A DNA stretch of 52,629 nt, taken from contig CACZFB010000008.1 of the NCBI GenBank assembly GCA_902780305.1, positions 1-52,629 of the forward strand, given 5' to 3'. The stretch is from an uncultured Coriobacteriaceae bacterium (GTDB taxonomy: Bacteria; Actinomycetota; Coriobacteriia; Coriobacteriales; Atopobiaceae). Shown piece after piece: positions 42,301 to 50,854 of this stretch; within the stretch, counting starts at the first letter, position 1, and each line of letters starts with the position of its first letter. Made by a program: the position numbers and the translations under genes. The notes under the pieces were generated by a model, which did no database searches, was not told the origin of the DNA, and was given only the letters and a program-made list of their open reading frames with translations.

Positions 42301-43811
42301 AGCACGAGGCGGTTCTTGATGACCTCGTCGAGCACGTCCCACACCGCGGGAGCCCCACGGTCGATGGCGCGCTTGGCGCCCTTGATGTTCTCGACCTTGT
42401 CCAGCTCCACCAGACGACGCATCACGAACGGCTTAAAGAGCTCGAGCGCCATGGTGGAGGGCAGGCCGCACTGGTGCAACTTGAGGTGCGGGTCGACCAC
42501 GATAACCGAGCGGCCGGAGTAATCCACGCGCTTGCCCAGCAGGTTCTGGCGGAAGCGTCCCTGCTTGCCCTTGAGGGCCTCGGCCAGCGACTTGAGCGGG
42601 CGGCCGCCACGACCCGTGACGGGACGGCCACGACGGCCGTTGTCGAACAGGGCGTCCACGGACTCCTGCAGCATGCGCTTCTCGTTGTTTACGATGATCG
42701 CGGGCGCGTCGAGGTCCAGCAGGCGCTTGAGGCGGTTGTTGCGGTTGATCACGCGACGGTACAGGTCGTTGAGGTCCGACGCCGCAAAGCGGCCGCCGTC
42801 GAGCTGCACCATGGGGCGGATGTCGGGCGGAATGACCGGAATCACGTCCAGAATCATGTTGGCGGGGTCGTTGCCACCCTTGAGGAAGGCGTCCACGACC
42901 TCAAGGCGCTTTACCGCGTTGTCGCGCTTCTGCTTTTGCGACTCCTCGGAGGCCACGATGGCGCGCAGGCGCTCGGCCTCGGCGCCCAGGTCCACGGCAC
43001 GCAGCAGGTCGCGCACGGCCTCGGCGCCCATGCCACCCTTAAAGTAGGGAGCATAGTAGCGGCGCATCTCCGAGAACAGCAGCTCGTCGGGAACGAGCTC
43101 GCGCTCCTGCAGCTGCATAAAGCGGTCGAAGGCCTCCTGGCGAAGCTGCTTCTCCTCGGCGTACTCCTCCTCGAGGTCGGCGATGGAGGCACGCAGCTCG
43201 TCGGCGGACATCGGCTCGATGTCGGAGAACTCGCCCTCCTCCTCGGCAGCCTGGGACTCGTCGAACTCCTCGCGCAGGCGCTCGATCTCCTCGGCGAGCT
43301 CGGCGTCCTTCTCCTCGAGGTCGGCGACCAGCTCCTCGCGCAGATCCTCCTCGTCGGCCTTGCGGGCCTCCTCGTCCACGCTGGTAATAATGTAGCTGGC
43401 AAAGTACAGGACCTTCTCCAGGTCGTTGTTCTTTATGTCGAGCAGGCGCGACAGCGGGAAGCTCATGGTGTTGGTGGAGCTCTTAAAGTACCAGATGTGG
43501 CTTACGGGAGCCGCAAGCTCGATGTGGCCCATGCGGTCGCGACGCACCTTGGCACTGGTGACCTCCACGCCGCAGCGCTCGCACACGATGCCCTTAAAGC
43601 GGATGCCCTTGTACTTGCCGCAGGAGCACTCCCAGTCCTTGACCGGTCCAAAGATCTTCTCGCAGAACAGGCCGTCCTTCTCGGGCTTGAGCGTGCGGTA
43701 GTTGATGGTTTCGGGCTTCTTGACCTCGCCGTGGCTCCAGGCGCGAATGGACTCCTCGTCCGCCAGCGAAATCTTTACAGCATCGAAATCTGTGGTATCG
43801 AAATCTGCCAC
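39327..43811 (-). CDS. rpoC: RNA polymerase beta' subunit with C-terminal alpha-CTD-like extension
   Basis: 1494 residues. Seen: zinc-binding N-terminus (ECSCGKYKG...CERCG), the actinobacterial acidic coiled-coil insertion (about residues 145-250), the catalytic NADFDGDQM, the second zinc site (DCGTDE...[11 protein letters not shown]) and the trigger-loop region. Normal beta' ends soon after the [10 protein letters not shown] segment near 1290; here about 190 residues follow. Residues 1354-1408 form a helix-hairpin-helix domain ([42 protein letters not shown]) that aligns with the C-terminal domain of RpoA, then an acidic tail. Start is GTG 5 nt after the rpoB stop, with GGGAG overlapping that stop. 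Confidence 0.97.
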   Translation of the reverse strand: MADFDTTDFDAVKISLADEESIRAWSHGEVKKPETINYRTLKPEKDGLFCEKIFGPVKDWECSCGKYKGIRFKGIVCERCGVEVTSAKVRRDRMGHIELAAPVSHIWYFKSSTNTMSFPLSRLLDIKNNDLEKVLYFASYIITSVDEEARKADEEDLREELVADLEEKDAELAEEIERLREEFDESQAAEEEGEFSDIEPMSADELRASIADLEEEYAEEKQLRQEAFDRFMQLQERELVPDELLFSEMRRYYAPYFKGGMGAEAVRDLLRAVDLGAEAERLRAIVASEESQKQKRDNAVKRLEVVDAFLKGGNDPANMILDVIPVIPPDIRPMVQLDGGRFAASDLNDLYRRVINRNNRLKRLLDLDAPAIIVNNEKRMLQESVDALFDNGRRGRPVTGRGGRPLKSLAEALKGKQGRFRQNLLGKRVDYSGRSVIVVDPHLKLHQCGLPSTMALELFKPFVMRRLVELDKVENIKGAKRAIDRGAPAVWDVLDEVIKNRLVLLNRAPTLHRLSIQAFEPVLTEGKAIHLHPLVCKPFNADFDGDQMSVHVPLSTQAQTEARVLMLSSNNLRSPASGVVQTVPSQDMVFGTYFLTTENKGVEGEGRVFMDFDDVVSAYDNRDHLDIQASITVRVGARDANVFDGDRRLFRMLEAGGQEVDYDVTERPVRIQTTVGRIIFNHQCLPADYPFINFKMSKGDVDRLVNDCCDRYSTSDVEPILDAIKHTGFHYATRAGLTVSVWDAVIPGDKQAMLEEAQDNVNQINENYEDGFLSERERHAEVVKIWTDCADTLGSKMLNGFNEDNPIYMMADSGARGSKTQLRQLAGMRGLMADMSGETIDLPIKANFREGLEPLEYFISTYGARKGLVDTASHTSDSGYLTRRLVDVAQDVIVREEDCGTDECVTYSVVEEYKRDADGNVIDYVLDDDLVGRCVLDDVVSPEGELLIPAGGYITSMGDLQRLYDAGVKKVGLRALLTCKSKYGVCQKCYGWDLSTRRPVNIGTSVGIIAAQSIGEPGTQLTMRTIHSGGVAGADDITQGLPTVARMFDVVGNVNEKIVGREADLAPVTSMLRVLTEQNEYLLQFLDVEDLSRVISEKRVPVSVRFMSEFEEAKMRPVPVRAGDQLTHGFVNFKELRRLSDIESTMHTFVKSVKDVYTSQSVDLNDKHIEVIARQMLRRVQITNPGDSTYLLGQYVDRYIFADTVRNITLAGGTPPEAESVILGTLKVASSIDSWLSSASFIRTAGVLTEAAIEGDTDHLLDLKSNVIVGKKIPAGTGLKAYDNVSLTYHGERIDGPTSPLAKSLPEWAPDSLKSIEEQLPKQLDWVGDDFGFGGYSKNGRTLSSEDAKLYLFDDLGVSQRWTNKFSEVGIETVGDLIGKNEDDLLRIDGIGAKAIEELREGLESRGLLYILEPEDDEADNEDLSQLLNMVFSPDADDVMLGTAAPATRHYDEDELIGGTSTQTTSNEGVINEDLDSLDDLLSRVVRHESELDD

Positions 43812-43816
43812 GTTCG

Positions 43817-46800
43817 CTACTCCCTTTCGTTGGTAGTGTTGCCGATAAGTACGTCGACGTCAGCGAGGCCCTGCTCGCCGAATGCGGCCAGCCCGTCGAT
43901 GCCGGACACGGCGCTAAACTGCTCGACCGCGTCCTGCTCGCCCTTGGCGGCCTGGTCGGCCCGCAGCCTCTTGTCCTCGTAGGCAAGCGACTCGATGTTG
44001 AGCGCCAGCGAGCGAATCTCCTTGACCAGCACCTTAAAGGACTCGGGGATGCCGGGGGTGGGCACGTTCTCGCCCTTGACGATGGCCTCGTAGGTCTTTA
44101 CGCGGCCGTTGGTGTCGTCGGACTTAACCGTGAGGATCTCCTGCAGCACGTTGGAGGCGCCGTAGGCATACAGCGCCCACACCTCCATCTCGCCGAAGCG
44201 CTGGCCGCCAAACTGGGCCTTGCCGCCGAGCGGCTGCTGCGTTACCAGGCTGTAGGGGCCGGTGGAGCGCGCGTGAATCTTGTCGTCCACCATGTGGCCG
44301 AGCTTGAGGATGTAGGAGGTACCCACGGTGATGGGGCTCTTAAAGGCCTCGCCGGTGCGCCCGTCGTAGAGGGTGGTCTTGCCGGACTCGGAGAGCTGCG
44401 GCACGAAGTCGGCGTTCATGTGCTCGCCGTACTCGATCATGGCCTTGTTCATGAGGTTGATGTTGGAGCGACGGATGACCTCGGCCACCTCGTAGTCCCT
44501 GGCGCCGTCGAAGACGGGGGTGGACACGAGGATATCGCCGGGCACGTAGCGCTCGGAGTTCGCCGACTCCTGGTCCCAGCCGTTGTGTGCGGCCCAGCCA
44601 AGGTGGCACTCGAGCAGCTGGCCAACGTTCATACGGGAGGGAACGCCCAGCGGGTCGAGCAGAACGTCCACCGGGGTGCCGTCTGCCATGTAGGGCATGT
44701 CCTCGGTGGGCAGGATGCGGCACACCACGCCCTTGTTGCCGTGACGGCCCGAGATCTTGTCGCCCTGCTGAATCTTGCGGCGCTGCGCGACGAACACGCG
44801 CACGAGCTCGTTGACGCCCGGGGGCAGGTCGTCGCCGGCCTCGCGGCTAAAGCGCACGACGTCCACCACGCGGCCGTAGGCGCCGTGGGGCATCTTGAGG
44901 GAGGTGTCGCGCACGTCGTGCGCCTTGGCACCAAAGATGGCGCGCAGCAGGCGCTCCTCGGCGGTAAGCGCCGTCTCGCCCTTGGGCGTTACCTTGCCCA
45001 CCAGGATGTCGCCAGGACCGACCTCGGCGCCAATGCGAATGATGCCGTCCTCGTCCAAGTTGGCCAGCATGTCCTCGCCCAGGTTGGGAATCTCGCGGGT
45101 AATCTCCTCGGGCCCCAGCTTGGTGTCGCGCGCGTCGATCTCGTGACGCGAGATGTTGACGCTGGTGAGCAGGTCCTGCTGCACCACGCGCTCGCTCACG
45201 ATGATGCCGTCCTCGTAGTTGTAGCCCTCCCACGGCATGTACGCCACGGTGAGGTTCTGGCCGAGCGCGAGCTCGGAGTGGTCGATGGAGGTACCGTCCG
45301 CCAGCGGCTGGCCCGCCACGACCTTTTGGCCTGCGCGCACGATGGGGCGGTGGTTGATGCAGGTGCTCTGGTTGGAGCGCTGGTACTTGGGCAGGTCGAA
45401 GGTCTCCAGGCCCTTGTCGGTGGCGACCACCACGTGCGCGGCGTCAACCTCGACCACGGTGCCGTCGTGCTCGGCGCACACCAGCTCGCCCGAGTCGAGG
45501 GCCGCGCGACCCTCCATGCCGGTTCCCACCAGCGGGGCGTGCGTCTGGATGAGCGGCACGGCCTGACGCTGCATGTTCGCACCCATCAGGGTACGCTTGG
45601 CGTCGTCGTGCTCCAGGAACGGAATGAGGTTAGCGGCAACCGAGAGCAGCTGGCGCGGCGAGACGTCCATGTAGTCCACGTCCTCCACGGGCACCTGCGC
45701 CGGGGCGCCGAAGGAGCCGTCGAAGTCGGTGGTACGCGCCACGATGCGGTCGGGGTTGGTAATGTTGCCCTTGCTGTCGACCTCCACGAACTCACCGGTC
45801 TTGGGGTCGACCGGCACGTTTGCGGGAGCGATGTTGTGGCGCTCCTCCTCGTCGGCCGTCATCCACACGATCTCGTCGGTAACGCGGCCGTCCACGACCT
45901 TGCGGTACGGCGCCTCGATGAAGCCGTAGCCGTTAACGCGGCTGTAGAGCGCCAGCGAGCCGATGAGGCCGATGTTGGGACCCTCGGGGGTCTCGATGGG
46001 GCACATGCGGGAGTAGTGCGAGTTGTGAACGTCGCGCACGGCCGTGGGCACGTTGGTGCGGCGGCTCGAGCCCGACTTGTGGCCCGCCAGACCGCCAGGT
46101 CCCAAGGCCGAGAGGCGGCGCTTGTGCGTGAGACCCGAGAGCGGGTTGTTCTGGTCCATAAACTGCGACAGCTGCGAGGAGCCGAAGAACTCCTTGATGG
46201 CCGCCACGATGGGACGGATGTTGATGAGCGACTGCGGCGTGATGTCGTCGGCGTCCTGCGAGGCCATGCGCTCGCGCACCACACGCTCCATGCGGCTCAT
46301 GCCAATGCGGAACTGGTTTTGCACCAGCTCGCCCACCGTGCGCACGCGACGGTTGCCAAAGTGGTCGATGTCGTCGAAGAAGAGGTTGGGGTCCTTCTCG
46401 CCGCGCTCGGCAAGCTCGTGCAGGCGCAGCAGGTAGCGCAACGCGCACACGATGTCCTCGTGCGTAATAATGCGCTCGTCGGCGCTCTCGTCCAGGCCAA
46501 GCTTCTTGTTGATCTTGTAGCGGCCCACGCGCGCGAGGTCGTAGCGCTGGTTGTTAAAGTACAGGCCCTCCAGCAGCGAGCGCGCCGAATCAACGGTGGG
46601 AGGCTCGCCGGGACGCTGGCGACGATAGATCTCGATGAGCGCGTCCTCGCGGGTGGTGGCGACGTCTCGCTCGATGGTGGAGCGCACCACGTCGTTGTCG
46701 CCAAGCAGCGAGAGCAGCTCGTCGTCGGTCTCGGCAATGCCCAGCGCGCGCAGCAGCAGCGTGGCGCTCTGCCAGCGGTGACGGTCGATGCGCACCACCA

Positions 46801-47344
46801 GGTGGCCCTTCTTGTCCACGGCAAACTCGAGCCATGCGCCGCGTGCCGGGATAAACTGGACCTTTTGCACCTCGATCCCGTTGTCCACCTCTTGGTCGAA
46901 GTACACGCCGGGAGAACGCACGAGCTGCGAGACCACCACACGCTCCGTGCCGTTGATCACAAAGGTGCCACGCGAGGTCATCAGCGGGAAGTCGCCCATA
47001 AACACGAGCTGTTCCTTGATCTCGCCCGTCTCCTTGTTGACGAAGCGCACATCCACGAACAGAGGCGCCTGATACGAGATGTCCTTGGCGCGGCACTCGG
47101 CAATGGTGCGTGCGGGATCACCAAACTGATGCTCCCCGAAGCTTACCTCCATGGTGCCGGCGGCGTTCTCGATGGGCGAGAACTCGGCAAAGGACTCGGC
47201 CAGTCCTTCGTTCATAAAGCGGTCGAACGACTCCTTTTGGACCGAGATGAGGTTGGGTAGCTCCATTGCGGGCGTAATCTTCGAGAAGCTCACGCGCTCG
47301 CGCGCGCCCGATTGCGCAGTGATGGAAGGCGTATGCGTACTCAC
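43817..47344 (-). CDS. rpoB: RNA polymerase beta subunit with altered fork-loop-2 segment
   Basis: 1175 residues from the GTG ending at 47344 (AAGGAGG 9 nt upstream); an earlier in-frame start lacks a site. The rifampicin region is otherwise wild-type ([31 protein letters not shown]). Directly after it the nearly universal RERAGFE segment is replaced by a 16-residue stretch ([16 protein letters not shown]) before [20 protein letters not shown], near residue 430. The DNA translates cleanly through this stretch, so it is not a frameshift artefact. The C-terminus with [20 protein letters not shown] is typical. rpoB is not preceded by rplL; a HAD-type lipoprotein gene and palindrome sit upstream. 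Confidence 0.97.
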   Translation of the reverse strand: MSTHTPSITAQSGARERVSFSKITPAMELPNLISVQKESFDRFMNEGLAESFAEFSPIENAAGTMEVSFGEHQFGDPARTIAECRAKDISYQAPLFVDVRFVNKETGEIKEQLVFMGDFPLMTSRGTFVINGTERVVVSQLVRSPGVYFDQEVDNGIEVQKVQFIPARGAWLEFAVDKKGHLVVRIDRHRWQSATLLLRALGIAETDDELLSLLGDNDVVRSTIERDVATTREDALIEIYRRQRPGEPPTVDSARSLLEGLYFNNQRYDLARVGRYKINKKLGLDESADERIITHEDIVCALRYLLRLHELAERGEKDPNLFFDDIDHFGNRRVRTVGELVQNQFRIGMSRMERVVRERMASQDADDITPQSLINIRPIVAAIKEFFGSSQLSQFMDQNNPLSGLTHKRRLSALGPGGLAGHKSGSSRRTNVPTAVRDVHNSHYSRMCPIETPEGPNIGLIGSLALYSRVNGYGFIEAPYRKVVDGRVTDEIVWMTADEEERHNIAPANVPVDPKTGEFVEVDSKGNITNPDRIVARTTDFDGSFGAPAQVPVEDVDYMDVSPRQLLSVAANLIPFLEHDDAKRTLMGANMQRQAVPLIQTHAPLVGTGMEGRAALDSGELVCAEHDGTVVEVDAAHVVVATDKGLETFDLPKYQRSNQSTCINHRPIVRAGQKVVAGQPLADGTSIDHSELALGQNLTVAYMPWEGYNYEDGIIVSERVVQQDLLTSVNISRHEIDARDTKLGPEEITREIPNLGEDMLANLDEDGIIRIGAEVGPGDILVGKVTPKGETALTAEERLLRAIFGAKAHDVRDTSLKMPHGAYGRVVDVVRFSREAGDDLPPGVNELVRVFVAQRRKIQQGDKISGRHGNKGVVCRILPTEDMPYMADGTPVDVLLDPLGVPSRMNVGQLLECHLGWAAHNGWDQESANSERYVPGDILVSTPVFDGARDYEVAEVIRRSNINLMNKAMIEYGEHMNADFVPQLSESGKTTLYDGRTGEAFKSPITVGTSYILKLGHMVDDKIHARSTGPYSLVTQQPLGGKAQFGGQRFGEMEVWALYAYGASNVLQEILTVKSDDTNGRVKTYEAIVKGENVPTPGIPESFKVLVKEIRSLALNIESLAYEDKRLRADQAAKGEQDAVEQFSAVSGIDGLAAFGEQGLADVDVLIGNTTNERE

Positions 47345-47398
47345 CAGGCGGTTCCTCCTTCGAAAAAGACGAGAAAGCGGCATTTGTCGCAATCTAAC

Positions 47399-47427
47399 AA
47401 TTTAACCGATTGGCAAGAATTGGTCAA
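47399..47427 (-). promoter_or_regulatory. rpoB: Promoter of rpoBC
   Basis: Minus strand: TTGACC (47422-47427), 17-nt spacer, TAAATT (47399-47404), about 55 nt upstream of the rpoB GTG. An own promoter is expected because rpoBC is cut off from rplJL. I see no other gene in 47428-47564. Confidence 0.65.
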
Positions 47428-47564
47428 TGTAAAGCCTTGACTTATTCGCTCTTTTCCACTAGCTTTCTTTATTTAGCTCAATACCTGCGCAAACGCATAT
47501 ACCCAGTATGGAGGAAATGTGTTTGCAACGTTTTTGCCACTTGCCGGCGATTCTGTACCGCCCC

Positions 47565-47634
47565 GCCAATCAAAGGGGGTAACCCCCATTGATTGGTCAC
47601 GCGACCATCAATGGGGGTTACCCCGTTCGTTGGC
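47565..47634. repeat. Family A palindrome with diverged outer arm
   Basis: Inner arms GGGGTAACCCCCATTGAT are perfect over 18 bp; the outer GCCAA/TTGGC still pairs, but the TCAAAG stretch is mismatched on the right. The loop holds GGTC/GACC. It lies between the HAD lipoprotein stop (47667) and the rpoBC promoter. Confidence 0.75.
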
Positions 47635-47666
47635 AGCCGACTGAGCTGCGCGGTTGTCGCTCGGCG

Positions 47667-48887
47667 CTATGCGGCCTGGGCGAGCTCCTGCTCCTGTTCC
47701 GCCGCGGCGTATGCGGTCTCGCGGGCGTTGGGGCCAGCCTGGTTCGCCTTCGCGGAGGAGTACTCCCAGCTCTTGTCAATCTTGGCCTCATCGCCAAAGA
47801 AGGTCTTCCACTCGTTCTTTTGGGACACGGCATGCCAGCCGTTCTCCTCGCACGACTTGACCATCTTCTCGGCCTTGTCGAGCTCGCCCCAGTCGCGCTC
47901 GGTGTCGTCGCAGCACAGCATGAGCGCGAGCGACTGGTACTTGTTGTTGTTTATGGCGTAGTTGGCCATGGAGCTGTCGCCGCTGGAGTTGCCCAGCGAG
48001 ACGACCGGCTGCTTGCCGATCTCGGTGGCGGTGATTGTGGGCTTGTTCGCCTTGACGTCCTTGATTACCAGGCTGCCGCCCTCGACGAGCTTGTCGTCGG
48101 CGGTCCAGGTGTACTCCAGGCCGTCCTCGCCCTTTTGGCCGGAGGCCTCAACCGTGCTCACGCTGCCCTTGATATGGGCGTTGTCCATCCAGGGGAAGTA
48201 CTCCGGAATCAGCGCGCGCAGCACGTTGCGGTCGGTTCCCGACACAACGTAGCAATCGAAGTCGTGGTCGTGCAGGTAGTTGACCAGCTCTACCATAGGC
48301 TTGTAGTAGGCGTCCTTGCGCTTGAGGCCGGTGAACTTGGGGGCGTCGGTCTGGCCGAACTCGGCAACGTACTTGGAGAAGTCCTCAACGCTCATGCCCT
48401 TAAACACCTCGGCGAGGTACTTGGCATGCTGGGCCTCCAGGCCTTCGGGGAACTTGCGGGTCTCCTCGACCTTCTCGATGTCGTGGGCCACGGCAACCTG
48501 CTCGTCCGTGGGCGTGTAGGTGGAGTCCCACAGCGTGCGGTGCACGTACATGTTCCAGTCGAAGTAGATGGGGTCGAGCTCGCCAAAGAGCGTGCCGTCC
48601 CAGTCGATGGTAACGACGCGGTCCTCAACGGGGATGAAGTCGGGACTGGACTCGTCGGTAACCTTGGCGACGTAGTCCTTAACCAGCTTTACCGTGGGCG
48701 AATCCTCGGTCCACTGGCTAAACTCACCAGCGGCGTTCGCCGTGGTGCTCTGAGCGGCCTGCTCGCCCTTGGCGTCCTTCTGATCCTGCGCGGCACCAGC
48801 GTTGGAGGCGTTGTTCGCCCCACAGCCCGTAAGCACGAGCACGAGGGCCAGGATGGCCGCCGCCACAGACCATAGCTTTGTCTTCAT
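47667..48887 (-). CDS. HAD-superfamily phosphatase-like lipoprotein
   Basis: 406 residues from the ATG ending at 48887 (AAGGGAG site). Lipobox LTGC gives Cys22 as the lipid anchor. HAD motifs: TIDWDGTLF (nucleophile Asp95, acid/base Asp97), VVSGTDRNV (motif II) and LGNSSGDSSM (motif IV, GNSxGD). The order and spacing suggest a phosphoserine-phosphatase-like fold acting outside the membrane on an unknown phospho-substrate. Proteins of this type are often annotated only as haloacid dehalogenase-like hydrolase. It sits between rpoB and larC and has no evident functional link to either. Confidence 0.87.
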   Translation of the reverse strand: MKTKLWSVAAAILALVLVLTGCGANNASNAGAAQDQKDAKGEQAAQSTTANAAGEFSQWTEDSPTVKLVKDYVAKVTDESSPDFIPVEDRVVTIDWDGTLFGELDPIYFDWNMYVHRTLWDSTYTPTDEQVAVAHDIEKVEETRKFPEGLEAQHAKYLAEVFKGMSVEDFSKYVAEFGQTDAPKFTGLKRKDAYYKPMVELVNYLHDHDFDCYVVSGTDRNVLRALIPEYFPWMDNAHIKGSVSTVEASGQKGEDGLEYTWTADDKLVEGGSLVIKDVKANKPTITATEIGKQPVVSLGNSSGDSSMANYAINNNKYQSLALMLCCDDTERDWGELDKAEKMVKSCEENGWHAVSQKNEWKTFFGDEAKIDKSWEYSSAKANQAGPNARETAYAAAEQEQELAQAA

Positions 48888-49075
48888 TGCACACTCCCTT
48901 ACTCCGTTAATCGATAAAACATAGCTTGTATTGTAGGCCACTTTGGCACGGTCGCCTGCGATTTGGTGGCATACGGTCGATGCGTCGGCTAGTGGCTATG
49001 GAGTTCCTAGGCGCCTGCCGATGGGCTGCTTTTCGCGCCCTTGCCCGAGGGCGTACGGAGGGCGTGCGGGACGCG

Positions 49076-49213
49076 TCTGCTGGAATTGCAAGCGGTGGCA
49101 CGAAATCTGCTGGGATTTTGAGTTGTGGTACCACGACTTTGAATTCCGGCAGATTTTGTGCCACAGCTGCGTTTTTCAGCAGATTTCGTGCCACGACCTT
49201 GAATCTCGGCAGA
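49076..49213. repeat. Cluster of about 30-bp units in direct and inverted orientation
   Basis: A unit close to GATTCAAGGTCGTGGCAC followed by GAAATCTGCTG appears about five times: two or three adjacent copies on the minus strand (about 49131-49213) facing two on the plus strand (about 49076-49130). Copies differ at several positions and there are no unique spacers. The surrounding gap 48888-49311 has no convincing gene, although the repeats create short open frames; a TATTAT box at 49271-49276 may be the larC -10. Confidence 0.6.
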
Positions 49214-49227
49214 CGCCGGTCCCGAGG

Positions 49228-49264
49228 GCGCCTATCAATGGGGGTAACCCCCATTGATAGGCGC
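49228..49264. repeat. Single-arm family A palindrome
   Basis: GCGCCTATCAATGGGGGT and its exact reverse complement around one base. This equals one arm of the long family A elements folded on itself, showing that each arm is palindromic by itself. It lies 48 nt upstream of the larC ATG, close to its promoter. Confidence 0.75.
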
Positions 49265-49311
49265 ATGACGTATTATGGATTGGGAGACCAGGCGACAAGG
49301 AGGGGGACCAC

Positions 49312-50703
49312 ATGGGAAACACGCTGTACCTGGAATGCGCGACCGGCATATCGGCAGACATGGTGGTGGGGGCGCTCCTTGATCTGGGCGCCAACGCCGA
49401 GGGCCTCAAGCGTGCGCTGTCCTCGCTCGACGTGGACGGGTTCACGATTGCCATCACGCGCAAGACCGCCGGCGCCATAGACGCCTGCGACTTCGACGTG
49501 GTTCTGGACGAAGCCCACGACGGGCACGACCACGACATGGACTACCTGTACGGAAACCTGGACGAGGACCATGGACATGGCCATGGGCACGGTCACGACG
49601 GGCACGGGCATGGGCACGACGGGCACGGGCACGACGGGCATGGGCACGACCACCTGCATCACCACGAGCACCGCACGCCCGCGCACATCGACGCCATTAT
49701 CGACGCTGCCGATCTCGCCCCGCGCGCCAAGGACTACGCACACCGCATCTTTGGCATCGTGGCGGCCGCCGAGGCGAAGGCTCATGGCGTCGACGTGCAA
49801 AACGTGCTGTTCCACGAGGTCGGAGCCGTCGACTCCATCGTGGACGTGGTCGCGGCGGCATACTGCCTGGACGACCTCGATGTTACCGAGGGCATCGTCT
49901 CGGCGCTGGCCGAGGGCCACGGGCGCGTGCGCACCGCTCACGGCGTGCTCTCGGTCCCCGTTCCCGCTGTGGCGAACATCGTGGCCGACCAAGGGCTCGT
50001 ACTCGCGCAGACCCAGCGCACGGGCGAGTTCGTAACGCCCACGGGCGCGGCGATTGCCGCCGCGGTGCGCACCCAAGACGCACTGCCAGAATGCTATCGC
50101 ATCCGCCGGGTGGGCTATGGCTCGGGCAAGCGGGCCTACGATCCCCCCAGCACCGTGCGCGCCATGCTCATCGAGGCCGCAGCGCCGGCAAGCGTGGCAA
50201 CGCCGGAGACGAGCGCGGCGACGCCGGAGGCGCCCGAGACGTCTCACGCGGCGAGCACACGCCTGGAAAACGCCACGCCCTGCCTGTGGAAACTGGAGAC
50301 CGAGATGGACGACTGCACCGGCGAGGCGCTGGGCGCGGCACTCGACCGTCTGTACGACGCCGGTGCGCTGGAGGCCCACTACGTGCCGGTGTTCATGAAG
50401 AAGAACCGCCCCGGCTACCAGATTGAGGTCCTGTGCGTCGAGGCCACCATACCCGCCATCGAGACGGTGCTGTTCGAGGAGACGACCACCATTGGCGTCC
50501 GTCGCTACCCGCTCGACCGCACGGCGCTCAAACGCTCGCGCGTCTTGGTGCAAACTCCCTTTGGCGCGGCATACGGCAAGCGCGTCGAGCTGCCCGGCGG
50601 CGGCACCCGCAGCTACCCCGAGTTCTCGTCGGTCGCGGAGCTCTCGCAGACTGCCCACATCCCCTACATCGACGCCTACCAGGCGGTCGTGGCCGCCCTG
50701 TAG
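49312..50703 (+). CDS. larC: Nickel pincer cofactor biosynthesis protein LarC (fused form, His-rich insert)
   Basis: 463 residues. LarC inserts nickel into the pyridinium-dithio-mononucleotide cofactor of lactate racemase-type enzymes, using CTP. Recognisable are the N-terminal YLECATGISADMVVGALLDLG, the HEVGAVDSIVDVV block, VPVPAVANI, TPTGAAIAAA, and the C-terminal METEMDDCTGE-like segment (LETEMDDCTGEALG) and VFMKKNRPGYQI. Residues about 86-120 are an almost pure His/Gly/Asp tract, likely nickel binding. In Lactobacillus plantarum larC is split and joined by frameshifting; here it is one continuous frame. GGAGG precedes the ATG. No larA, larB or larE lies in the window. Confidence 0.93.
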   Translation: MGNTLYLECATGISADMVVGALLDLGANAEGLKRALSSLDVDGFTIAITRKTAGAIDACDFDVVLDEAHDGHDHDMDYLYGNLDEDHGHGHGHGHDGHGHGHDGHGHDGHGHDHLHHHEHRTPAHIDAIIDAADLAPRAKDYAHRIFGIVAAAEAKAHGVDVQNVLFHEVGAVDSIVDVVAAAYCLDDLDVTEGIVSALAEGHGRVRTAHGVLSVPVPAVANIVADQGLVLAQTQRTGEFVTPTGAAIAAAVRTQDALPECYRIRRVGYGSGKRAYDPPSTVRAMLIEAAAPASVATPETSAATPEAPETSHAASTRLENATPCLWKLETEMDDCTGEALGAALDRLYDAGALEAHYVPVFMKKNRPGYQIEVLCVEATIPAIETVLFEETTTIGVRRYPLDRTALKRSRVLVQTPFGAAYGKRVELPGGGTRSYPEFSSVAELSQTAHIPYIDAYQAVVAAL

Positions 50704-50710
50704 GCCTAGC

Positions 50711-50764
50711 GCTGTACAAAGGGGACAGTCCCCTGGACACAGGGGACTGTCCCCTTTGTACAGC
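50711..50764. terminator. Perfect 24-bp-arm palindrome after larC
   Basis: 50711-50734 pairs exactly with 50741-50764 around GGACAC. Each arm contains GGGGACAGTCCCC, itself a palindrome, so this is a nested design as in family A but with another sequence. It begins 8 nt after the larC stop and precedes the pap promoter region (TATACT at 50814-50819). Confidence 0.75.
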
Positions 50765-50854
50765 CGATACCCGCAACTAGGCGGCAGGCCGGGTCGCCCC
50801 CATCGCGTAACGCTATACTAAATACAACGGAATACGCGCAGGTTGGGAGGCAGC

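Noticed and set aside
41190..43982. A 930-codon open frame on the plus strand opposite rpoC
   Set aside because: It is exactly antisense to a core gene, has no ribosome binding site or recognisable domain, and is the expected shadow of GC-rich codon bias. The 995-codon frame opposite rpoB (44273-47260), the 869-codon frame opposite fusA/rpsG and the frames opposite the wall-protein genes are rejected for the same reason.
46000..46150. A frameshift in rpoB as the explanation for the altered fork-loop segment
   Set aside because: Conserved blocks on both sides are in the same frame and the altered segment differs by a multiple of three with no alternative frame restoring RERAG.
49076..49213. 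CRISPR array
   Set aside because: The units are about 30 bp, but they abut one another without unique spacers, occur in both orientations and are too diverged; there are no cas genes nearby.
48943..49257. A 104-codon plus-strand frame upstream of larC
   Set aside because: Its C-terminal half is only a translation of the repeat units and the family A half-palindrome; there is no ribosome binding site and no family match.
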